A program made the translations under genes and the position numbers. From Desemzia sp. RIT 804 (GTDB lineage Bacteria; Bacillota; Bacilli; Lactobacillales; Carnobacteriaceae), in contig NZ_JAFEMV010000003.1 of NCBI RefSeq assembly GCF_016892605.1, positions 310,001 to 374,000 of the forward strand: DNA of 64,000 nt, read 5' to 3'. Below are positions 57,253 through 64,000 of this stretch, piece by piece. The notes under the pieces were generated by a model. It was not told the DNA's origin. It did not search any database and saw only the letters and a program-made list of their open reading frames with translations. Every line of letters begins with the position of its first letter. Position 1 is the stretch's first letter.

Positions 57253-58089
57253 ATGAAAAAAAATTGGGCAAAAAGTCTACTAGGAATATTTAGCATTTTA
57301 ACTTTAGCAGCATGCGGTGCCAACGACACAGCTGGAGCAAATAATGGGGATACTGCTTCTACTACCATAGCTGAAATTCAAGAAAAAGGAGAATTGGTTG
57401 TTGCTACTTCTGCAGATTACCCTCCTTATGAATGGCATTTAGTGAAAGGTGGCAAAGATACCGTTGTAGGATTTGATATTGATATTGCCCAAAACATCGC
57501 TGATGAATTGGGTGTAGAATTAGTGATCAATGACATGGATTTCAATGGTTTGATTCCAGCAGTCTCAACAGGAAAAGCAGACTTAGTGATCGCTGGTATG
57601 AATCCGACTCCTGAAAGAGCTGAAAACGTTGATTTTACTGATGTATATGTGACCACAAAAGACGTCGTGTTGATCAGAAAAGAAGACCAAGAAAAATACA
57701 CTTCTAAAGAAACTTTGAAGGACCTCAAATGGGCAACACAAAAAGCTACTATTCAAGAAGAGTTCTTAATAGAAAACTACCCAGATTCTTATTTGCAATC
57801 CGTCGGAAAATGGGGAGCAGCTATTCTTTCATTGACTACTGGAAAAGTTGACGGTATCTTGATGGTAGAAACAGTTGCAAACCAATACGCTAAATCGAAC
57901 GAAGACTTGGCTGTAGCAGAAATTGATCTAGGCAGTGAGCCCAACCAAGCTGCGATCGCTGTCCAAAAAGGCAATGAGGATTTCCTTGAAACAGTTAATG
58001 GACTCCTAAATAAAATGCAAGAAGATGGAACTGTAGAGCAACTCATTGAAAAGAATGTCCAATTGATGGAAGAAAGCAATACAAATTAA
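57253..58089 (+). CDS. amino acid ABC transporter substrate-binding lipoprotein
   Basis: 278 residues. Lipobox LAAC (Cys about residue 21), then SBP family 3: GELVVATSADYPPYEW, VGFDIDIAQNIADELG, DLVIAGMNPTPERAENVDFTD. The missing acid-anchoring details do not allow a reliable ligand call. Last gene of the T-box-controlled operon; AGGAGG precedes the ATG. Confidence 0.92.
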   Translation: MKKNWAKSLLGIFSILTLAACGANDTAGANNGDTASTTIAEIQEKGELVVATSADYPPYEWHLVKGGKDTVVGFDIDIAQNIADELGVELVINDMDFNGLIPAVSTGKADLVIAGMNPTPERAENVDFTDVYVTTKDVVLIRKEDQEKYTSKETLKDLKWATQKATIQEEFLIENYPDSYLQSVGKWGAAILSLTTGKVDGILMVETVANQYAKSNEDLAVAEIDLGSEPNQAAIAVQKGNEDFLETVNGLLNKMQEDGTVEQLIEKNVQLMEESNTN

Positions 58090-58107
58090 TCAAACTGACC
58101 TTTACTT

Positions 58108-58151
58108 AAAAAGTCTGATCTCTCGAGAAAAGAGAAATCAGACTTTTTTTA
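58108..58151 (+). terminator. amino acid ABC operon terminator
   Basis: AAAAAGTCTGAT..CTC / GAG..ATCAGACTTTTTTT, 18 bases after the last stop. Confidence 0.9.
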
Positions 58152-58162
58152 TTCTCCATTAC

Positions 58163-58864
58163 TTACTGTTTACCTAACAAAAACCCTACTATATATGCGA
58201 ATAAAGCAGCAAATCCACCAATAATCAGCATTTCAAGACCTGATTTAATCCAGTTGGAATGTGTCACACGCGACTTTAGCGCTCCTAAAATGAATAATGT
58301 TAAACCGGTCAATCCTGATGCAAGAAAGAATGAATAGCTAACTATTCCAGGAATAAACTGTGCAAACACGTAAGCTAACAACGGTACTAACCCAAAAATA
58401 AAAAATGAGAAAAAAGTAACTAAAGCATTTTTAATAGGGTTGTTGTCTTCTTTTTTTGTATCTTCATAAAACAATTGATCAGTAACAGAAGTACCATAGC
58501 GGTTCAAAATAGTGCTCACCGACACCGCATCTTCTTCCGTTAAACCCATATTTTGGCAGCGTTGAATAAGCACCGTTTTAGTTGATTCAGGATTTTGGAG
58601 TTGTTTCAATGAAATTTGATGTTCTTCATACTCTTTTTCCGACTTACTAGATAAATAATCACCCGTTGCCATTGAAAAACCATCCGCTAATAAATTTGAG
58701 AAACCAAGTATAATAATCACTCGCAAATCCAGTGCTCCTCCAACAACACCTGCCACTACCGCAAAAGTAGTAATGATACCGTCTAGTCCACCATACACCA
58801 TACTTTTTACATATGAACCTTGATTACCCATTTTTTTAAATTTCTTCTTATATACTTTCATCAT
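58163..58864 (-). CDS. VIT1/CCC1 family transporter
   Basis: 233 residues, five membrane helices. The N-terminal motif KSMVYGGLDGIITTFAVVAG and GFSNLLADGFSMATGDYLSS are the family hallmarks, with a charged cytosolic loop (about 70-125). Eukaryotic relatives store iron or manganese in vacuoles; bacterial ones probably export these metals. ATG with GGAGGAACGA upstream; convergent with the amino acid ABC operon. Confidence 0.87.
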   Translation of the reverse strand: MMKVYKKKFKKMGNQGSYVKSMVYGGLDGIITTFAVVAGVVGGALDLRVIIILGFSNLLADGFSMATGDYLSSKSEKEYEEHQISLKQLQNPESTKTVLIQRCQNMGLTEEDAVSVSTILNRYGTSVTDQLFYEDTKKEDNNPIKNALVTFFSFFIFGLVPLLAYVFAQFIPGIVSYSFFLASGLTGLTLFILGALKSRVTHSNWIKSGLEMLIIGGFAALFAYIVGFLLGKQ

Positions 58865-58902
58865 TTCGTTCCTCCTAACTATACTGATCTTCTTTTACTG
58901 CT

Positions 58903-58931
58903 ATTATACTCTTTCTATCTTTCTAATCGAA
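58903..58931 (-). promoter_or_regulatory. promoter of the VIT-family gene
   Basis: TTCGAT at 58926-58931, 17-base spacer, TATAAT at 58903-58908; the leader is about 35 bases. Confidence 0.6.
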
Positions 58932-58960
58932 TCTTACTTATGTTATTTCTTTTTCTACAC

Positions 58961-59003
58961 AAAAAAAGCAGCACTCCTATAAAGATTTATAGGCAGTGCT
59001 GCT
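58961..59003 (-). terminator. terminator of the ABC exporter operon
   Basis: AGCAGCACTGCCTATAAA / TTTATAGGAGTGCTGCTTTTTTT on the minus strand, 43 bases after the exporter stop. Confidence 0.93.
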
Positions 59004-59045
59004 CATTTCTATTTTATTCAAGTTGCTTCAACATCTATTGATTGC

Positions 59046-60827
59046 TTAAGCTTCTTCAAATTGGCTGTTGTAGAGATTGGCATAGAAACCACCTGTTGCC
59101 AATAGTTCTTCATGATTTCCTTTTTCGATGATATCTCCATTGTCCATCACCAAAATAACATCAGAATTTCTGATAGTAGATAAACGGTGGGCAATAACAA
59201 AAGATGTGCGACCAACCATTAATTTATCCATAGCCTGTTGGATCAACGCTTCCGTACGCGTATCTACAGAACTAGTCGCTTCATCCAAGATCAATAATGG
59301 AGCATTTTTGACCATAGCACGGGCAATAGTAATCAATTGTTTTTGACCAGCAGACAAACTAGTTTGGTCATCTAATACAGTATCATAGCCATGCGGAAGA
59401 GTATGAATAAAGTGATCGACTCCTACAGCTTTACAGGCTGCTTCTACTTGCTCATTTGTAACACCTTCCACATTGTAAACAATATTATCACGTACAGTAC
59501 CTTGGAAAATCCAAGTGTCTTGCAGAACCATACAAAATTGGTCATGAACGTTTTCTCGTGTCAAATCTGTCGTTGGGATACCATCGATTTTGATCGATCC
59601 ACTATTGATTTCGTAGAAACGCATCAATAAGTTGACAACGGTTGTCTTCCCAGCACCAGTTGGCCCAACAATGGCAACTTTTTGACCAGGTTTGATATGA
59701 ACTGAAAAATCGTTGATGATCGTTTTTTCAGGTGTATAACCAAAATGAACGTGTTCAAATTCAACATCTCCACGGACATTTTCTAATTTAGTCGTCTTAT
59801 CTTGTTCTTCTTCCAATTCATCTTCGTTTAAGAACTCGAAGACTCGTTCACTAGCTGCAGCTGTTGATTGAAGACTGGTAGCAGCTTGTGCAAACTGAGA
59901 TAACGGTTGTGTAAATAACCGAATATACATCATGAAGGCTACGATAACTCCGAAAGTAATGTCTCCATTTAAAGCTAGTACAGCCCCTAAGATACTGACC
60001 ACTACATAGCCAAAGTTTCCGATAAAGTTCATCAAAGGCATCATAATCCCTGAAAAGAACTGAGATTTCCAAGCACTCTGGTACAAATCATCATTGATCG
60101 TATCAAATGTTTCTTTAGCTGCTCTTTCTGCATTATAAGCTTTAACCACATTATGGCCAGAATAAACTTCTTCCACATGCCCGTTTACAGCTCCTAAAGC
60201 TTTTTGTTGAGCACCAAAGTATTGTTGCGAATGTTTAACGATCAATATCATTAAACCAAATCCAATCAACGTTGAAGCAATTGCTGCAAACGTCATCGGA
60301 ACATTCGTAATGAACATCATAAATAACGAGCCTACAAACATAGTTGATGCTGTAACCAATGTACTAATACTTTGGTTCATTGTTTGACTGATCATATCCA
60401 CGTCATTCGTTACTCGACTCAAAACGTCTCCGATACTGTTGGTATCAAAATAACGTAATGGTAGTCGATTGATTTTTTCAGATATGTCTTTTCTTAACTT
60501 TTTAGCTACACGTTGTGTGATCGTCGCCATGATAAACCCTTGTACATAATTTGCTATAAAACTAATGACGTATAACGTCACTAATAGAAGAGCTATTTTT
60601 TCAATTGCAGCAATATCCAATTCGCCTCGTAATCCGGTTGTGATCAAGTCAGTGACTTCACTCAACTTACGTGGACCAACCAGTGAAATAACAGCTGCCC
60701 CCATTGCCAAAACAAGCGCCAATATTACAACAGGCAGATAAACATTGATATACGCAAGCAAATCCTTATAGGTTTGCTTCATATTTTTAGGTTTCATTCC
60801 TGATACTTTTCCAGCATGTTTACTCAT
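59046..60827 (-). CDS. heterodimeric ABC exporter, canonical-ATPase subunit
   Basis: 593 residues: six-helix ABC exporter membrane domain (about 30-330) and ATPase domain. Walker A GPTGAGKTT, signature altered to LSAGQKQ, Walker B LLILDEATSSVD with catalytic Glu, and H-loop FVIAHRLSTI. It therefore supplies the normal Walker B and His, while its signature motif is slightly degenerate. Start overlaps the partner gene by eight bases. Resembles multidrug pairs such as BmrCD, LmrCD and TM287/288. Confidence 0.9.
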   Translation of the reverse strand: MSKHAGKVSGMKPKNMKQTYKDLLAYINVYLPVVILALVLAMGAAVISLVGPRKLSEVTDLITTGLRGELDIAAIEKIALLLVTLYVISFIANYVQGFIMATITQRVAKKLRKDISEKINRLPLRYFDTNSIGDVLSRVTNDVDMISQTMNQSISTLVTASTMFVGSLFMMFITNVPMTFAAIASTLIGFGLMILIVKHSQQYFGAQQKALGAVNGHVEEVYSGHNVVKAYNAERAAKETFDTINDDLYQSAWKSQFFSGIMMPLMNFIGNFGYVVVSILGAVLALNGDITFGVIVAFMMYIRLFTQPLSQFAQAATSLQSTAAASERVFEFLNEDELEEEQDKTTKLENVRGDVEFEHVHFGYTPEKTIINDFSVHIKPGQKVAIVGPTGAGKTTVVNLLMRFYEINSGSIKIDGIPTTDLTRENVHDQFCMVLQDTWIFQGTVRDNIVYNVEGVTNEQVEAACKAVGVDHFIHTLPHGYDTVLDDQTSLSAGQKQLITIARAMVKNAPLLILDEATSSVDTRTEALIQQAMDKLMVGRTSFVIAHRLSTIRNSDVILVMDNGDIIEKGNHEELLATGGFYANLYNSQFEEA

Positions 60828-62586
60828 TAGCTAATTCCTCCTCTGATAGCTGAGAATAAGCGATTTCGCGGTAGACTTCACACGTTTCCAACAAATCTCT
60901 GTGTTTCCCTTTTCCAACTATTCTACCTTCGTCTAGAACGATGATAGTATCAGCATCTTTAATTGTTCCGATCCGTTGACCAACGATCAAATTAGTCACA
61001 TGTCCAGCTTCTTCTTTTAATTGTGAACGCAATTCGCGGTCTGTTTTATAATCCAACGCAGAAAAAGAATCATCAAAAATAAAGATTTCCGGGTCACGAG
61101 CAATCGCTCTAGCAATTGCCAAACGTTGTTTTTGACCACCAGAAAAGTTGTTCCCACCTTGAGCAACATGACCTTCGTATTGGTCTTCTGTTTTTTCAAC
61201 AAAATCCGTTCCTTTTGCTACACTGATAGCATGTTTTACAGCATCTTTCGAGATTTCTTCTTTGCCATTGTCACCAAATGCAACATTGGAAGCAATCGTT
61301 CCACTGAACAACACAGCTTTTTGAGGAACATAACCGATCTTGTTACGTAATGCTTCTTGCGTATAATCTTTGATGTTTACGCCATCGACCAAAATCTCGC
61401 CTTCTGTCGGATCATAAAAACGCGGCACCAGATTAAGAATAGTACTCTTTCCACTACCAGTCGATCCAATAAAGGCAACTGTTTCTCCTTTGTGCGCTAC
61501 AAAATCAATATCTTTGATAACATAATCAGAAGCATCTGGGTATTTGAAGCTCACATTACGGAATTCGATCTCGCCTTCCAATTGATCTTTTCCTTCTTTT
61601 ACTGTTCCTTCTTTAATTGAAGAAGGTGTATTCAGTACTTCTTTGATACGATTAGCTGAAACTTGTGCTCTTGGTAAAATAACAAAGACAAACGTCAGCA
61701 TAACAAATGACATAACGACTTGAATGGCATAAGAAGAGAACACGACCATATCACTAAAAATCGTAATTCGTTCCATCATATCCAATGTGTTGTTGATCAA
61801 ATAAGCACCGATCCAATAAATCGCTAAACTTAAACCATTCATTGCAGCTATCATACTAGGAGACATCAAAGCCATTGCACGAGTAGTGAATAAGTAGTTT
61901 CTATTTAAAGCAGTATTAGCTGTTTCAAATTTACCTTCTTCATGTTCTTCAGCATTATACGCACGAACGACACGAATACCTGTCAGATTTTCTCTCGTTA
62001 CAGCGGTCAGATTATCTGTCAATTTCTGAATTCGTTTGAAACGCGGAAGCGCCAAAGTAATAACAACAAGAATCACGGCTAGTAAAGCGACAACAGTTAC
62101 TCCCGTTGCTGCTGTCCATTGCCAGTTTTTATTGGAGATCTTAGTCAGCGCCCAAACTGCCATGATCGGAGCTTTAAACAAGATCTGCATCCCCATAGCA
62201 ATAAACATTTGGACTTGTGTAATATCATTCGTTGAACGTGTGATCAAGCTGGATGTTGAAAAACCGTTGATTTCCTGCATGGAGAAATCTTCTACCTGAT
62301 CAAATAGTCTTTCTCTCAAGTTTTTAGCAAAAGAAGCTGCTAGTCGGGTTGCAAAAAAGCTGACAATAACAGCTGCAACCAAACTTCCTAGTGCACACAG
62401 CATCATATACCCACCGGTTTGGATAATATCGCTTGTTTCACTACCTGGTGTTTGTACCATCATAGTAATTTCAGACATGTAGTCTGGTAATTTCAAATCT
62501 AAAAAGACTTGAGCAACAATAAATAGGAGAATCATAAAGACGACTCCCCAGTCTTTAGCTTTTAAATATTTTAATAACTGTATCAT
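60820..62586 (-). CDS. heterodimeric ABC exporter, degenerate-site subunit
   Basis: 588 residues. Walker A GSTGSGKST, signature FSGGQKQR, but Walker B is IFIFDDSFSALD (Asp in place of the catalytic Glu) and the switch His is replaced by Gln (LIVGQRIGTI). This pattern is the known asymmetric site of heterodimeric type IV exporters. It is the first exporter gene after the MarR regulator, 19 bases downstream, so all three form one operon. Substrate unknown; drugs, lipids or peptides are possible. Confidence 0.9.
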   Translation of the reverse strand: MIQLLKYLKAKDWGVVFMILLFIVAQVFLDLKLPDYMSEITMMVQTPGSETSDIIQTGGYMMLCALGSLVAAVIVSFFATRLAASFAKNLRERLFDQVEDFSMQEINGFSTSSLITRSTNDITQVQMFIAMGMQILFKAPIMAVWALTKISNKNWQWTAATGVTVVALLAVILVVITLALPRFKRIQKLTDNLTAVTRENLTGIRVVRAYNAEEHEEGKFETANTALNRNYLFTTRAMALMSPSMIAAMNGLSLAIYWIGAYLINNTLDMMERITIFSDMVVFSSYAIQVVMSFVMLTFVFVILPRAQVSANRIKEVLNTPSSIKEGTVKEGKDQLEGEIEFRNVSFKYPDASDYVIKDIDFVAHKGETVAFIGSTGSGKSTILNLVPRFYDPTEGEILVDGVNIKDYTQEALRNKIGYVPQKAVLFSGTIASNVAFGDNGKEEISKDAVKHAISVAKGTDFVEKTEDQYEGHVAQGGNNFSGGQKQRLAIARAIARDPEIFIFDDSFSALDYKTDRELRSQLKEEAGHVTNLIVGQRIGTIKDADTIIVLDEGRIVGKGKHRDLLETCEVYREIAYSQLSEEELANE

Positions 62587-62605
62587 ATATAAACTCCCTT
62601 ACTTC

Positions 62606-63055
62606 TTATTCATCATCTTCTATATTTTTTTTGATTTTGCTCAATACCCTAAAAAAGATTTCTAACTCTTCTTCTGTCAGACCAGATCGCACTTGACTTT
62701 CTAAGGTATTTATACAATCAAGAGCCTTTTCTGTAAATTCGATACCTTCAGGAGTAATGACAAGTTTTTTCAAACGAGCATCATAGCTGACAGGTTTGCG
62801 ATGAATCAGCCCTTTTTTTTCTAACGTATTTAGCATACCCGTGGCAGTTGAACGCCGAATTTTCAGCAACTCTTCAATATCTTTTTGAAAAACATCTTCC
62901 TCCTTATGGTTGTAAATATAACCGATAATTCTGGGTTGCATCATATTAGCCTTATCATCTAAAATATCCGACATCTTCGCAGCCATTGAACGTTTGATTT
63001 GTTGACTGGTTGCGTGCAGTGAGAAACTAATGTATTTTTGATACTCTCCCACCAT
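62606..63055 (-). CDS. MarR family regulator
   Basis: 149 residues. Winged helix with DIEELLKIRRSTATGMLNTLEKKGLIHR (recognition helix) and the wing YDARLKKLVITPEG. AGGAGGG lies three bases before this ATG and six before a GTG one codon later, so either may be used. It probably represses its own operon, including both exporter genes, through the paired operators upstream. Confidence 0.88.
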   Translation of the reverse strand: MVGEYQKYISFSLHATSQQIKRSMAAKMSDILDDKANMMQPRIIGYIYNHKEEDVFQKDIEELLKIRRSTATGMLNTLEKKGLIHRKPVSYDARLKKLVITPEGIEFTEKALDCINTLESQVRSGLTEEELEIFFRVLSKIKKNIEDDE

Positions 63056-63118
63056 TTCCCTCCTCATTAATAATTATTTATGTTATTTTTCAATAGTAAA
63101 AAGGTTAGCAATTTAATA

Positions 63119-63147
63119 GTTCGGTCACTAACTGTTAGGCGACTAAC
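63119..63147. promoter_or_regulatory. paired MarR operator sites
   Basis: Two adjacent 14-base inverted repeats, GTTCGGTCACTAAC and GTTAGGCGACTAAC, offset by 15 bases, just downstream of the -10. Their location over the transcription start fits auto-repression by the MarR protein. Confidence 0.65.
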
Positions 63148-63151
63148 AACT

Positions 63152-63180
63152 ATTATGGACGTTTTACCTCTTGTATGCAA
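63152..63180 (-). promoter_or_regulatory. promoter of the MarR-exporter operon
   Basis: TTGCAT at 63175-63180, 17-base spacer, CATAAT at 63152-63157. Confidence 0.65.
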
Positions 63181-63292
63181 GCTTTTTTTCAGAGAAAACA
63201 CCGTTATTTCAATGTTTACCCTTTCATTTCTTTAGATCCATAAAAATAAGTTGGAACAATAGTACTTTCTCTCTGTCACATACTACATGTGG

Positions 63293-63350
63293 GCTTTTAA
63301 ACGCGTTCCAAAAGTCTGACCACATGCCTATAAGCTAGCCCCTATCATTT
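63293..63350. repeat. solo half of the nested hairpin repeat (copy E)
   Basis: GCTTTTAAACGCGTTCCAAA and then AGTCTGACCACATGCCTATAAGC match the left half of copy A with few changes, but the second half is missing. It lies in the gap between divergent MarR and AEC genes, not at a stop codon. Confidence 0.65.
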
Positions 63351-63494
63351 TTGTAGCAGCTTCTTCGAAAATTATATTAAGTATGTAATAGAAAAATTTG
63401 TATAAAAGACAATTTCTAATGGGTTTTCTCCTTTTCTTCCTGTAAGATAAAGGAGAAAAGGTTTTCATTATAGAAGAAAAAGAGGGGATCATTA

Positions 63495-64000
63495 TTGGGT
63501 GCGGTACTTACACAAGCCATTAGTTTTTTGTTAGTTATTTTAATGGGCTATTTGTTCAAAGTGGCCGGAATATTAGAAGGGAAAGATGGCCACACCGTTT
63601 CGAAAATTATTCTAAATTTAACTTTACCAGCGACTATCATCATTGGATTCAATACCATTGAGATCGACAGCACTTTGGTTATTATGATCTCATTAGGCTT
63701 GTTGACAAATATTCTGTTGGTTTCATTTGGAGGATTTATTTGGAGGAAAAAAAGTCCTTCAGACCAAGCTCTTATGATGTTTAGCCAAGCGGGTTATAAT
63801 ATTGGGAATTTTACTATTCCTTTTGTACAAGGGTTCTTTCCTCAAGCGATTCCTTTTATTGGAAGCTTTGATACAGGAAATGCCTTGATGCTCTTTGGTG
63901 GAACTCCACTTGTGGCAGACAAAATGACCGGGCAAAATCGTGGTTCTAGAGGAACCAAAGACGTTATTTTGGGGTTGTTTCGTTCTCCTTCCTTTTCGAC
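63495..64000 (+). CDS. AEC family permease (auxin efflux carrier type), truncated by window end
   Basis: At least 168 codons from a TTG with GAGGGGATC nine bases upstream (MGAVLTQAISFLLVILMGYL). Membrane segments and FSQAGYNIGNFTIPFVQGFF are typical of AEC permeases, which in lactic acid bacteria carry malate or other organic acids. The ORF is open to the last base. Substrate unknown. Confidence 0.85.
   Translation, partial: MGAVLTQAISFLLVILMGYLFKVAGILEGKDGHTVSKIILNLTLPATIIIGFNTIEIDSTLVIMISLGLLTNILLVSFGGFIWRKKSPSDQALMMFSQAGYNIGNFTIPFVQGFFPQAIPFIGSFDTGNALMLFGGTPLVADKMTGQNRGSRGTKDVILGLFRSPSFS

Overview
The window is a low-GC Gram-positive (Firmicutes, Lactobacillales) chromosome segment. Support comes from the gene order of the S10-spc-alpha, str, rpoBC and rplKAJL clusters, strong AGGAGG ribosome-binding sites, frequent TTG/GTG starts, T-box, L10-leader and PyrR-type RNA control, and a dense set of lactic-acid-bacterial transporters. 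By overall recognition of the proteins I would guess Carnobacterium or a close relative; that is inference. No rRNA, tRNA, CRISPR array, prophage or intact insertion sequence was seen.

Layout. 1-12808 (minus strand): the S10-spc-alpha ribosomal protein superoperon from rpsJ (promoter near 13000) to the start of rpoA, with secY, adk and infA inside; a second promoter pair lies just upstream of infA. 13259-14281: branched-chain aminotransferase. 14946-19421 (minus): str cluster rpsL-rpsG-fusA-tuf. 19723-22113: convergent comC-like prepilin peptidase and an aldehyde dehydrogenase. 22951-30248 (minus): rpoB-rpoC behind a leader with an internal terminator. 30871-32516: an orphan methionine-binding lipoprotein behind two tandem Met T-boxes. 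32517-35999 (minus): rplK-rplA, rplJ-rplL with its L10 leader, and a YbxB-like methyltransferase. 36053-39691: an MFS remnant, a membrane protein, an NRDE protein, then nusG, secE and rpmG. From 39748 on the window becomes accessory and metabolic: CNNM/CorC protein, stress protein, PyrR-controlled uracil permease, asparaginase-MepB, a second-site methionine aminopeptidase, small membrane proteins, SatP-type acetate permease, FMN reductase, PTS EIIC-MupG pair, FetAB, cold-shock protein, VOC protein, a T-box-controlled polar amino acid ABC transporter, a VIT-family transporter, a heterodimeric ABC exporter with its MarR regulator, and a truncated AEC permease.

How it works together. The first 40 kb is almost entirely the transcription-translation core, each operon with a near-consensus promoter (usually 17-bp spacing), a structured leader for feedback control (L10 leader, probable L1 sites, attenuator-like rpoB leader) and a strong intrinsic terminator. 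The second part is nutrient uptake and stress genes in short units, several under RNA control (T-boxes, PyrR site).

The most unusual material is intergenic. (1) A family of nested hairpin repeats abuts or overlaps the stop codons of rpoC, nusG and the FMN reductase. (2) Three miniature or decayed ISL3-like elements all lie beside the U-tract of the terminators of tuf, rpoC and rplL, in the same orientation. (3) A separate family of hairpins carries GGAACGCAAA arms. No clearly new multi-gene system was found; these repeat families and the leader RNAs are the best candidates for something undescribed.
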